From: Oscillospiraceae bacterium
GTDB lineage: Bacteria; Bacillota_A; Clostridia; Oscillospirales; Oscillospiraceae
Assembly: GCA_017549325.1 (NCBI GenBank)
Contig: JAFYVA010000047.1
Span: 1 to 28,615 of the forward strand
Reading direction: 5' to 3'
Length of the DNA: 28,615 nt
Part shown: positions 1-6,615 of the stretch, piece after piece
Layout of the letters: every line of letters starts with the position of its first letter
How positions within the stretch are numbered: position 1 is the stretch's first letter
Notes under the pieces: generated by a model
Told to the model about the DNA's origin: nothing
Seen by the model: the letters and a program-made list of their open reading frames with translations, nothing else
Databases searched by the model: none
Made by a program: the position numbers and the translations under genes

Positions 1-85
1 ACTGCTCATATTCATGCTGAGAAAACGTCACAGCCACTTTTTTCAGATATGCCGCCAGATCACCTAATCTTGCAATTGCATTCAT
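1..85 (-). CDS. Unknown protein, N-terminal fragment cut by the window edge
   Basis: An open frame runs from an ATG at 85 leftwards to the window edge, giving 28 complete codons that begin MNAIARLGDL. The start is supported by a GGAGG at 94-98 with an 8-base spacer. I do not recognise the family: the visible part is a short amphipathic stretch with no diagnostic motif. It lies downstream of the recombinase on the same strand but beyond that gene's terminator, so it is probably a separate unit inside the same mobile island. Confidence 0.5.
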   Translation of the reverse strand, partial: MNAIARLGDLAAYLKKVAVTFSQHEYEQ

Positions 86-183
86 TTGACCATCCTCCTT
101 TCAGGATATTTTCTTGCTAACCAGAGAGAACTCGAACGACAATCCATCTTCTTAGGAGGGGGATGCTCCATCCTACTGCAAAA

Positions 184-209
184 AGCCGTCTGATTTTCGT
201 CAGACGGCT
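184..209 (-). terminator. Rho-independent terminator after the recombinase
   Basis: A perfect 10-bp stem (AGCCGTCTGA at 184-193 with TCAGACGGCT at 200-209) closes a 6-base loop. Reading leftwards it is followed by a run of T, and a T run also follows on the plus side, so it may work in both directions. It sits directly behind the recombinase stop at 214. Confidence 0.85.
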
Positions 210-213
210 CTTT

Positions 214-1386
214 TTACATGCCCTTATAGAATTCTTCCTCAAAGTCCTGAGCGCACTGCCTGCGACAAGTATCGATGATGTGACCATACCGCTCCGTGAT
301 CATCTCTGCCTGAGCGTGACCTGAATCACCCTGTACAGCCTTGATGTTGCCACCGGTCAACACCAGTTTGTAACTGATGCTGCTATGTCGCAAACTATGA
401 AAGGACACTACCGGAAGTCCAAGTTGTAGCAATTGCTTTTCCAGTAAACGGGGCAAGGTTTCCTCCGAAAGTGGTCTGCCATTGGAATACCGCAGAATCA
501 GATCCGGCCGGTTTCGCTTGACTGGTTTCAGTGTTTCCTTCCACTTCTGCAATGCATCCAGTACATAATCAGGAAGATATACCGTTCGGATGCTGGATTT
601 GGTCTTGGGGTGCTTCAACACTGTGACCGTCCGCCCCTCATCAAAAACAGCGGGAAACTGATAAAGAATATCCTTTCCATTCAGCACATCCACCGCATCT
701 CTGCGGACCCGTTTTAATGTCTTGCTGAAGGAAACAGTCCCTTTCTGAAAATCTACATCATCCCAGGATAAAGCTAAAATCTCACCCTTGCGCAAGGAAC
801 TGGCAAAAGCCAGATGTATTGCAATGGACAACATTTGGTTGTCGCAGTTCTTAAGCAGCGTTTTTATTTCATCTACAGACAGCATCGGAATTTCGGTTGG
901 AAAGGCTTTCGGAACATTTGCTTTCCGAAAAGGGTTCCTGGGCATATACTTCCACAGAACTGCCTGCTCAAATGCACTGTGCAGAAGCTTATGAATGTTC
1001 GTCAGTACAGAGAACGTGATTTTGGGATCAGACTGTAATTTGCCATACAACGCTGCGATCACCTTGGGACTGAACTCTGACAGCCGCATGCTTCCCATGA
1101 ACGGAACGATATAGTTCCGAATGAGTCCTTCGTTGCTGGTGTAGGTGGAGCAAGCCCAGTGGATGCGGCCGTATAACTCTACATATTCCTCCAGGAACTG
1201 CGCCAATGTTCCTTCCCGGTACTGCGCCCGCTCTTTCTCATGCTGCTGAATCAAGTCCAGTTGTTCCTTTCGCCTGAGCGCCGCTTCATAGGAATGATAA
1301 GTCTCCCATTTTTGTTTCTTCTTACCTCTATCGTATATGGTGTACACAACGCTGAAGCTTTTGTTCCGTTGAACGATTGATGCCAT
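214..1386 (-). CDS. Tyrosine recombinase / phage-type integrase
   Basis: A 390-residue site-specific recombinase of the lambda-integrase family, expected to integrate or excise the island by strand exchange through a covalent 3'-phosphotyrosine. The N-terminal third (about 1-60) looks like an AP2-like arm-binding segment, followed by a SAM-like core-binding domain (about 60-160) and the catalytic domain (about 165-380). Catalytic residues are visible: R199 (SSLRKGEI), K263, H330-x-x-R333 (SFHSLRH), H357 (SGHAQ) and the nucleophile Y367 (ERYGH). The set is complete, so the enzyme should be active. The start follows a GGAGG with an 8-base spacer. It is convergent with nothing and ends at a strong hairpin terminator. 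This is the usual integrase of Clostridial ICEs and prophages, and no conjugation or phage structural gene is visible in the window. Its closeness to a broken sigma-K gene suggests this enzyme made the insertion. Confidence 0.93.
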   Translation of the reverse strand: MASIVQRNKSFSVVYTIYDRGKKKQKWETYHSYEAALRRKEQLDLIQQHEKERAQYREGTLAQFLEEYVELYGRIHWACSTYTSNEGLIRNYIVPFMGSMRLSEFSPKVIAALYGKLQSDPKITFSVLTNIHKLLHSAFEQAVLWKYMPRNPFRKANVPKAFPTEIPMLSVDEIKTLLKNCDNQMLSIAIHLAFASSLRKGEILALSWDDVDFQKGTVSFSKTLKRVRRDAVDVLNGKDILYQFPAVFDEGRTVTVLKHPKTKSSIRTVYLPDYVLDALQKWKETLKPVKRNRPDLILRYSNGRPLSEETLPRLLEKQLLQLGLPVVSFHSLRHSSISYKLVLTGGNIKAVQGDSGHAQAEMITERYGHIIDTCRRQCAQDFEEEFYKGM

Positions 1387-1557
1387 ATCTTATACCTCCT
1401 TTTTCATTTTGGCGGTTTAAGCATAGCATCCCACTTTTGAAATTATTTTTGATGATGAGTGTCCAAAATGCGGCATTTGAATCGTTATTATAGTTAAACC
1501 GAATCAAAGATTCGGAGGACTGAAAACAAAATAATACGGACACTAAGGAGGCTTGTT
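1387..1557. promoter_or_regulatory. Divergent control region between recombinase and small protein
   Basis: This AT-rich 171-base gap separates two divergent genes and must hold both promoters, though I cannot pick a convincing -35/-10 pair on either strand. It contains a 7-bp hairpin (CCGAATC at 1499-1505, GATTCGG at 1509-1515) and a distant inverted pair, GTGTCC at 1459-1464 and GGACAC at 1538-1543. These could be regulator or recombinase arm sites. Confidence 0.3.
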
Positions 1558-1752
1558 ATGGTTCCAGAAGAAATGTTAAGCGATGAACTATTACGACAAG
1601 CAGCAGAAAAATGTGCAGAGGTTATCATCGCCAGTCTGCCAGCCCCTGAAGATTGCAATCACAAGTTTTCCAAACGGTTCGAAGAAAAGATGCAGGCACT
1701 GCTCCAGCCAAAGACCGTCTGCATAATAAGCCCAGAGCATATATCCAAATAG
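1558..1752 (+). CDS. Small unknown protein, probably a truncated remnant
   Basis: A 64-residue protein with a strong AAGGAGG ribosome site six bases before the ATG. Its first 45 residues (acidic start, then LLRQAAEKCAE, LPAPEDCNHKFS, KRFEEKM) resemble the cytoplasmic N-terminus of anti-sigma-like DUF4367 membrane proteins common in Oscillospiraceae. That resemblance is from memory. Such proteins continue into a membrane helix, whereas this one stops 20 residues later, just before a terminator. It is therefore probably a shortened derivative or remnant rather than a complete regulator. No neighbouring ECF sigma factor is present. Confidence 0.45.
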   Translation: MVPEEMLSDELLRQAAEKCAEVIIASLPAPEDCNHKFSKRFEEKMQALLQPKTVCIISPEHISK

Positions 1753-1756
1753 CAAG

Positions 1757-1786
1757 AACGGCGGTGATCTCAGGATCATCGCCGTT
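1757..1786 (+). terminator. Rho-independent terminator after the small protein
   Basis: A 13-bp stem with one G-T pair (757-769 and 774-786 of the second kilobase, that is 1757-1769 and 1774-1786) and loop TCAG is followed by TTTTATTG. It isolates the small protein from the downstream nuclease gene. Confidence 0.8.
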
Positions 1787-1815
1787 TTATTGTTCCGATA
1801 TTTGTCGAATGCTGG

Positions 1816-1844
1816 TTGATAATTCCCCGCTGAAGATGTATACT
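1816..1844 (+). promoter_or_regulatory. Sigma-A promoter for the OLD nuclease
   Basis: TTGATA at 1816-1821 and TATACT at 1839-1844 are separated by 17 bases, each matching the consensus at 5 of 6 positions. Transcription would start near 1851, giving a leader of about 35 bases before the ATG at 1886. Confidence 0.6.
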
Positions 1845-1885
1845 TTAATTAGTAAAATAGCAGAAATACAGGAAGGAGTCTTCCC

Positions 1886-3568
1886 ATGAAACTGTCAAGT
1901 TTCTCCGTTATTAATTATAGGAGCATTACTAATGCACGTAAGATTCAAACCAACAACATGACAGTTCTAGTCGGTAAAAACAACGAAGGAAAGTCCAATA
2001 TTTTGCGTGCCCTCACTTTGGCAATGGATATAATGAAGATGTATTCTTCTGACCCTCGTAGTTTGAGGCTATCCGCAAATTATTTAAAGAGCCGCATTCG
2101 GTATGATTGGGATCAAGATTATCCATTGTCCCTTCAAGAACGAAATCCGAATGGTTTTTCTTCTATTGAACTTGACTTCGAGTTGAATGCTACCGATATT
2201 TCTGTTATTCGTAATCTTACGGGCATAAGACTTTCTGGACATATTCCGGTACGGGTCTCAGTTAACCATTCGGCGGTTAAGATTGATATTCCCAAGAGAG
2301 GAACGCCCGCTTTTGCCAATACAGAAAACAAACTCAAAATAATTGAGTATGTATGCTTTAAGATTGACTTTAACTTTATTCCCGCAGTGCGTACTGAACA
2401 CGATGCATTGCGTGTTGTTAGTTCGCTTATTGAAAAACAGCTTTCAACTCTGGAATCCAACCCTGAATATGTGCAAGCGCTACATACCATGGAGCGTTTG
2501 CAGCAAGATGTATTGAATGGAATTGCTGCACAACTTGTTTCTCCGCTTCAAGAGTTTTTGCCATCTGTTAAAGATGTTCAGATTACTTTACAAAAAGATC
2601 AAAGACGTGTACCTCTGCGCCGTAGCGCAAATGTCATTATTGATGATGGAACGCCAACACCGCTACAGCAAAAAGGTGATGGAATCAAGAGCTTAACAGC
2701 CTTGGCTATGCTAAACAGCCAAACCTCTCGTGATCGAGTATCTGTGATTGCAATAGAAGAACCTGAATCGCATCTGCACCCTGAAAGTGCACGACAATTG
2801 TATGAAACCATTAACGCATTATCGGTAAACCACCAAGTTGTTCTGACAACCCATAGTCCACTTTTTGTTAATCGTGCAAATTTGAAAGAAAACATCATAG
2901 TGGATTCTGGTAAGGCAACACCTGTAAAAAAGATTAAAGAGATTCGAGATGTGCTTGGTACAAAAGTCTCCGATAATTTAATCAATGCTGAAAACGTTCT
3001 TGTCGTAGAAGGTGAAGATGACAAAATTGTATTAGAGAAGTTACTCCCACAGATGAGTGAAAGCATCAAGAAGGCAATTCAAAACGGAACTCTGATTATT
3101 GATGATATGGGTGGTGCTGGTAATTTACCATACAAGCTCTCCTTCTATCGGAATCTGCAATGTAAATACCATGCGTTGTTGGATAATGACGATGCAGGTA
3201 GAAGGGCAGGGCAAGATGCAGAAACTCAAGGCTTGCTAAATACCCGTAATACTACGTATACGATATGCAATGGTTCACCTAATGCAGAGTTTGAAGATTG
3301 CCTCGAAAAATCGGCCTATGCTGACGCCGTTCTTACGGAGTTCGGAGTAAACTTGAATGTTACTGAGTTTAGGGGCAGCAAGAAGTGGTCAGACAGAGTT
3401 GCAGACTGTTTCAGATCTCAAGGAAAGCAATGGAATGATACAACAGAGAAACGGGTGAAGCTTTGTGTGGCAGAAGCTATTCCTTCGGATCCTGCATCTG
3501 CCTTGAATCAGCATAAGCGCTCTTCCATTGATGCACTTGTATCTGCTTTGAATTCTATGATTGATTGA
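1886..3568 (+). CDS. OLD-family ATP-dependent endonuclease (AAA ATPase + TOPRIM)
   Basis: A 560-residue protein joining an SMC/RecF-like ATPase to a TOPRIM nuclease, the architecture of OLD (overcoming lysogenization defect) proteins that cleave phage or foreign DNA. The N-terminal NYRSITNA motif and Walker A GKNNEGKSN are near residues 9-40. The ABC-like signature (QQKGDGIKSL), Walker B (IAIEEPESHLHP) and switch histidine (TTHSP) fall at about 262-330. The TOPRIM part starts at VLVVEGEDDK (about 372-381), with the acidic pair in LLDNDDAGR near 430. The start has AAGGAG seven bases upstream and its own promoter. No UvrD-like GajB helicase follows, so it is a solitary (class 1) OLD rather than a Gabija pair, and it is not split as in PARIS. 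It is AT-rich like the island around it, consistent with transfer. A defence role is inferred from family and context. Confidence 0.85.
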   Translation: MKLSSFSVINYRSITNARKIQTNNMTVLVGKNNEGKSNILRALTLAMDIMKMYSSDPRSLRLSANYLKSRIRYDWDQDYPLSLQERNPNGFSSIELDFELNATDISVIRNLTGIRLSGHIPVRVSVNHSAVKIDIPKRGTPAFANTENKLKIIEYVCFKIDFNFIPAVRTEHDALRVVSSLIEKQLSTLESNPEYVQALHTMERLQQDVLNGIAAQLVSPLQEFLPSVKDVQITLQKDQRRVPLRRSANVIIDDGTPTPLQQKGDGIKSLTALAMLNSQTSRDRVSVIAIEEPESHLHPESARQLYETINALSVNHQVVLTTHSPLFVNRANLKENIIVDSGKATPVKKIKEIRDVLGTKVSDNLINAENVLVVEGEDDKIVLEKLLPQMSESIKKAIQNGTLIIDDMGGAGNLPYKLSFYRNLQCKYHALLDNDDAGRRAGQDAETQGLLNTRNTTYTICNGSPNAEFEDCLEKSAYADAVLTEFGVNLNVTEFRGSKKWSDRVADCFRSQGKQWNDTTEKRVKLCVAEAIPSDPASALNQHKRSSIDALVSALNSMID

Positions 3569-3601
3569 TGAGTGGCCGCTTAACTTAATAATCTAAACAC
3601 T

Positions 3602-3635
3602 GATGCCCGGGGAGCCTTTCGGCCCTCCGGGCATC
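3602..3635. terminator. Strong GC-rich hairpin between convergent genes
   Basis: GATGCCCGG (3602-3610) pairs with CCGGGCATC (3627-3635), and the inner GCC/GGC continues the stem around a TTTC loop. It lies between the convergent nuclease and sigma-K genes. The flanking T runs are weak, but the stem is strong enough for a bidirectional terminator. It also marks the point where composition changes from AT-rich to GC-rich. Confidence 0.6.
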
Positions 3636-3654
3636 GTTTACATTAGTGGCGGCG

Positions 3655-4287
3655 CTATACATAGCTGCGGGAGATGCCGTAGGCGGCGGCTACCTGCCGC
3701 TGGGTCTGGGGCTTTTGTCCACCTAAGCCGTAGCGGCGGCGGATGATATCCGCCTCACGCTCCGTCAGCCGCTCCTCCACCAGACGGCGCACCAGCAGGC
3801 GCTCTTCGGCATCCTGTAGATCCTCCAGCAGCGTGTCGGCGCTGCCCACCACATCGCTGAGGTACAGGTCGCCCCCATCGCCATCCGTCTCGATGGTCTC
3901 ACTGAGGGACACCTCCCCCTGCATCTTGCGGCAGAGGCGAAAGTGCATCAGAATTTCGTTCTCGATGCAGCGGCTTGCGTAGGTTGCAAGACGGATCCCT
4001 TTATCCGCTTTGAAGGTGTTGACCGCCTTGATAAGGCCGATGGTACCGATGGAAATCAGGTCATCCTGGTTATCTGCCTGAGTATAATACTTCTTGATAA
4101 TGTGTGCCACAAGACGCAAATTATGCTCCACCAGTGTGTTGCGGGCCTCCATGTCCCCCTCTGCCCAACGGGCGAGGCACTCGGCCTCTTCCGCGGCAGA
4201 CAGCGGTTTGGGAAAGGAGGACGGCGGCATACTCAGATGCAGCGTTAAAAACAGGCTCTGCTGCAGCAGCAACATGGATAACAGCAT
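3655..4287 (-). CDS. sigK: RNA polymerase sigma-K, 3'-truncated or split gene
   Basis: A late mother-cell sporulation sigma factor. After a hydrophobic N-terminus resembling a pro-sigma-K leader (about 1-25, LLSMLLLQQ), the sequence follows sigma-K closely: PKPLSAAEE, EHNLRLVAHI, DDLISIGTIGLIKA, YASRCIENEILMH and MQGEVSLSE. Region 4 runs to GISRSYV and meets a TAG stop (3655-3657). In sigma-K proteins this motif is followed by S-R-I-E-K and 10-30 more residues, so the stop falls inside the recognition helix of the helix-turn-helix. The next codons in all three frames do not restore it. The ATG at 4287 is preferred (AGGGGAG, spacer 11); 4296 is an alternative. A CATACCCT at 4320-4327 resembles a sigma-E -10 element (CATACANT), fitting sigma-E control. 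As encoded here the protein should bind -35 DNA poorly or not at all. Confidence 0.85.
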   Translation of the reverse strand: MLLSMLLLQQSLFLTLHLSMPPSSFPKPLSAAEEAECLARWAEGDMEARNTLVEHNLRLVAHIIKKYYTQADNQDDLISIGTIGLIKAVNTFKADKGIRLATYASRCIENEILMHFRLCRKMQGEVSLSETIETDGDGGDLYLSDVVGSADTLLEDLQDAEERLLVRRLVEERLTEREADIIRRRYGLGGQKPQTQRQVAAAYGISRSYV

Positions 4288-4357
4288 ACGGAACATCACT
4301 CCCCTTTTCTTTCTTCGTAAGGGTATGTGTTCACAGCGCGTCCCTATACGCACAAAA

Positions 4358-4389
4358 AACTGCCCCGTAGCATTTGCTGCAGGGCAGTT
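4358..4389 (-). terminator. Terminator of the phloroglucinol operon
   Basis: AACTGCCC (4358-4365) and GGGCAGTT (4382-4389) form the outer stem, with an inner GTAGCA/TGCTGC pairing. Reading leftwards it is followed by six T. It closes the operon that ends with the zinc-ribbon gene. Confidence 0.8.
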
Positions 4390-4422
4390 GATTTGTTGTT
4401 TCGATGCAGATGTACCGAAGCG

Positions 4423-4611
4423 TCAATCCAGTTCCTCGTACTCCGTATCGTTGGGGATACGGGCATTCTGGAACTCAAATTCGCCCATCACATCGCAATC
4501 GGGGCACTGTCCGAAGCTATCACCCAGCGCTGCCAGGAGACCCAGCTCATACTTGAACTTCTTGCCGCATTGAGGACAGTGATAGTACAGGAAGCAAGGA
4601 CCCCAGGTCAT
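4423..4611 (-). CDS. Small zinc-ribbon protein, last gene of the operon
   Basis: A 62-residue protein with two Cys pairs, C12-P-Q-C15 and C36-P-D-C39, that would bind one structural zinc (zinc ribbon), followed by an acidic tail. Its ATG overlaps the stop of the BKACE gene (TAATG at 4609-4613), so translation is coupled and the product should be made with the lyase. I cannot assign a function: it has no DNA-binding helix or catalytic motif. Possible roles are a metal-carrying accessory factor or a small subunit of a pathway enzyme; the BKACE and cyclase next door both need divalent metals. This role is inference only. Confidence 0.7.
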   Translation of the reverse strand: MTWGPCFLYYHCPQCGKKFKYELGLLAALGDSFGQCPDCDVMGEFEFQNARIPNDTEYEELD

Positions 4612-5468
4612 TACTTCAGGCCCAGGATCTCGCGAGCCTCGGCGGGAGTAGCGGGCTCACGGCCAAACTCCTTGATGACGCGGACGGCGCGCTCAACGAA
4701 CTGAGCGTTGCTGTCGGCCAGCTGGCCCTTGGCGTACATGACGTTGTCCTCCATACCGACGCGGACATGACCGCCCATAGCGACGGCACCGTACAGCATC
4801 TCCATAGCGGAGGCGCCGACGCCGAAGCAGCTCCAGGTGGAGCCGGGGCACAGCTGATCCATGGTGTCCTTCATGAACACCAGGTTCTTCATGCTGCCGG
4901 GGATACCGTTGGCGCAGCCCATGCAGAACTGGAAGTGCAGGGGAGCCTTCAGGACGCCCTTCTTCAGATAGTAAGCAGCGTTGGCGATCATACCGGGATC
5001 GAAAGCCTCGATCTCGGGCTTAACGCCCCACTCCTGCATATTCATGCCCAGCTCCTCGAGGAACTTGGGATGGTTGATGAACAGACCGGTGTGCAGCCAG
5101 TTCATAGAACCGCAGTCGTAGGAACCCATCTCGGGCTGCAGCTCCTTGAGGTGGATCTGACGGGTCTCGTCGGTGGCGTTCAGGTCACCGGAGGTGGTCA
5201 TATTCAGCACGATATCGCAATCGGGATAACGCTCGCGGATCAGCTTCTTGGTCTCGCGGAAATTCTCGATGTTCATGGTGCCGTTGCCGTTCTCATCACG
5301 CATATGCAGGTGAGCGACAGCTGCGCCGGCCTTCCAGCAGGCGTACACGTCATCGGCGATCTCGGAGGGAGTCATGGGGACGTTGGGGTTGTTCTCCTTC
5401 TTGGGCCAAGCGCCGGTGGTAGCAACAGTGATGATGCACTTATTCTTCAGAGCCTTCATATCAGCCAT
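4611..5468 (-). CDS. BKACE-family beta-keto acid cleavage enzyme; likely triacetate acetoacetate-lyase
   Basis: A 285-residue DUF849/BKACE enzyme, a Zn-dependent TIM barrel that cleaves a beta-keto acid with acetyl-CoA to acetoacetate and a new acyl-CoA. The zinc ligands of the family are present: H53-x-H55 (AHLHMRD) and E240 (RVGMEDN). N-terminal TVATTGAW and the PE-E-AFDPGM strand are also typical. Alone it could be a 3-keto-5-aminohexanoate cleavage enzyme (lysine fermentation), but no lysine aminomutase genes are present. Upstream genes supply a cyclase, a hydroxy-acid dehydrogenase and an SDR, the set known for anaerobic phloroglucinol breakdown. There the BKACE member turns triacetate (3,5-dioxohexanoate) plus acetyl-CoA into acetoacetyl-CoA and acetoacetate. 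That substrate is inferred from context. Start at 5468 after AAGGA; a second ATG lies at 5459. Confidence 0.85.
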   Translation of the reverse strand: MADMKALKNKCIITVATTGAWPKKENNPNVPMTPSEIADDVYACWKAGAAVAHLHMRDENGNGTMNIENFRETKKLIRERYPDCDIVLNMTTSGDLNATDETRQIHLKELQPEMGSYDCGSMNWLHTGLFINHPKFLEELGMNMQEWGVKPEIEAFDPGMIANAAYYLKKGVLKAPLHFQFCMGCANGIPGSMKNLVFMKDTMDQLCPGSTWSCFGVGASAMEMLYGAVAMGGHVRVGMEDNVMYAKGQLADSNAQFVERAVRVIKEFGREPATPAEAREILGLK

Positions 5469-5511
5469 GGTAAGTACTTCCTTTCAAATTTAAAAATTAA
5501 TGAATACGGGG

Positions 5512-5544
5512 AATGTGTGGGCGCGCAGAACGCGCCCACACATT
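5512..5544 (-). terminator. Intra-operon stem-loop between cyclase and lyase genes
   Basis: A perfect 14-bp stem (AATGTGTGGGCGCG at 5512-5525 with its complement at 5531-5544) around a 5-base loop sits in the 93-base gap between the cyclase and BKACE genes. No clean T run follows on the minus strand, so it is more likely an attenuator or a stem that sets relative mRNA levels than a full terminator. Confidence 0.5.
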
Positions 5545-5561
5545 ACTTAGCGTAGGTTCAA

Positions 5562-6575
5562 TTACTTGTTGCGATTGAACAGCTTCTGGATGTACTCCAG
5601 GCCGGAATCGCCGTTGCCTTCCTTCTCGCCGTAGCCGGTGCCGCCGTACTTGTAGGTACGGGTGGGAACGCCCTTGACCAGCAGATCCTCGTCGATCTCA
5701 GCGGAGCAGCGGGCCATGGAGCCGTCGCCCATGTACCAACGCAGGGGGAAGCAGTTGAAGCGGAACCAGACTCCGGGAGGAATCATGTCCAGATCGCCGC
5801 CCAGGTTCTCAACGCCCACGATGCCGTGGCCCAGCATCTGCTTGTGGCAGGGCTCCCAGGTGCCCCAGCAGCCGATGGCTTCCAGATCGCCGAACTTCTC
5901 GTCGTAAGCGGCCTGGCCGTGCAGCTTGATGTAGTCGAACTTATCGAACTCAGCCCAAGCCTCCTCACCGAAGAGCATCTTGTACTCGTTGATGATGGTG
6001 TCACCGGACTGGCCCAGCAGATCCATACGGGTCATGCCGTTGCGGGACATAGCGGTGTGCAGAGGATGGTCCAGAGCCTGGGAGTCCATAGCAACGCACT
6101 TGACCTTATTCTTGACGAACCACTTACCAGCCTCAACACCGGTACCGGCGGAGTAATGATAGTAAGCCTTGGAGTCGTCGAACAGGCGGTGCATACCGGT
6201 GTTCAGGCAGACGATCTTGCCTTCCAGGTCAGCCTGGTTGACGCCGTACTTCTCGCAGGCCTCGTCCAGATGCTTATCGGTGATCAGGCCCCAGGGCTCG
6301 ATGTCGATCTTCAGGACAACGGCGGTGCCGGTGTAAGCGTCGATGGGCATCTCGTCGGAATAACGAGCGCGACGGCCGTCGAACTCATACTCCATCACGT
6401 GACGGGGAGCATCGCAGTGAGTACCGGTGTGCATGGTGCAGGTGATGCGCTGAGTCAGCACGCCGCCCTTAGCCATGGAATGAGCGCCAACGATCTCGGG
6501 CTTATCGAAATAAGGCCAGCGGGGGATCTCAGCACCAAAGGGATGAGTCAGGTCAACAAATACGGTCTTACCCAT
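5562..6575 (-). CDS. Metal-dependent cyclase/cyclohydrolase; likely dihydrophloroglucinol cyclohydrolase
   Basis: A 337-residue member of the cyclase family PF04199 (kynurenine formamidase/isatin hydrolase type), which opens ring carbonyl compounds or amides with a Mn or Zn ion. The metal motif is complete at H49-T-G-T-H53-C-D55-A-P-R-H59, and the N-terminal VDLTHPFG strand is typical. At 337 residues it is longer than the usual 210-260, with a C-terminal extension (about 250-337). In the phloroglucinol pathway a large member of this family hydrolyses dihydrophloroglucinol, a cyclic 1,3-diketone, to 3-hydroxy-5-oxohexanoate. Placement between a hydroxy-acid dehydrogenase and the BKACE lyase supports that role. 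GGAGG lies nine bases before the ATG, and 40 bases separate it from the upstream gene. Another cyclic beta-diketone, such as a resorcinol-derived one, remains possible. Confidence 0.82.
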   Translation of the reverse strand: MGKTVFVDLTHPFGAEIPRWPYFDKPEIVGAHSMAKGGVLTQRITCTMHTGTHCDAPRHVMEYEFDGRRARYSDEMPIDAYTGTAVVLKIDIEPWGLITDKHLDEACEKYGVNQADLEGKIVCLNTGMHRLFDDSKAYYHYSAGTGVEAGKWFVKNKVKCVAMDSQALDHPLHTAMSRNGMTRMDLLGQSGDTIINEYKMLFGEEAWAEFDKFDYIKLHGQAAYDEKFGDLEAIGCWGTWEPCHKQMLGHGIVGVENLGGDLDMIPPGVWFRFNCFPLRWYMGDGSMARCSAEIDEDLLVKGVPTRTYKYGGTGYGEKEGNGDSGLEYIQKLFNRNK

Positions 6576-6615
6576 TGTAAATTACCTCCAGTAAATAATA
6601 ATAGTCGTTTTTTGC

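Larger units (their letters stand above)
1..3600. mobile_element. AT-richer genomic island (right part), tyrosine recombinase and OLD nuclease
   Basis: From the left edge to about 3600 the base composition is visibly poorer in G+C than the following 25 kb, and codon choice changes with it (many A/T third positions in the 1886-3568 gene). The stretch carries a site-specific recombinase, a small probably truncated protein and an ATPase/TOPRIM nuclease of the phage-defence type. Its right boundary coincides with a sigma-K gene missing its 3' end. The left end and any second attachment site lie outside the window, so the element's type and size cannot be stated. The right boundary is placed between the nuclease stop (3568) and the sigma gene stop (3655). 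Confidence 0.5.

Noticed and set aside
110..160. tRNA 3'-end-like sequence (GTTCGAGT on the minus strand) as an island attachment site
   Set aside because: The bases around the TTCGA do not pair as a T-arm and no acceptor or anticodon stem can be built.
1886..3568. Gabija GajA
   Set aside because: GajA is followed by the UvrD-like GajB; here the next gene is convergent sigK.
4611..5468. BKACE enzyme as lysine-fermentation 3-keto-5-aminohexanoate cleavage enzyme
   Set aside because: No lysine aminomutase, diaminohexanoate dehydrogenase or aminobutyryl-CoA lyase genes are nearby, and the adjoining enzymes fit phloroglucinol chemistry.
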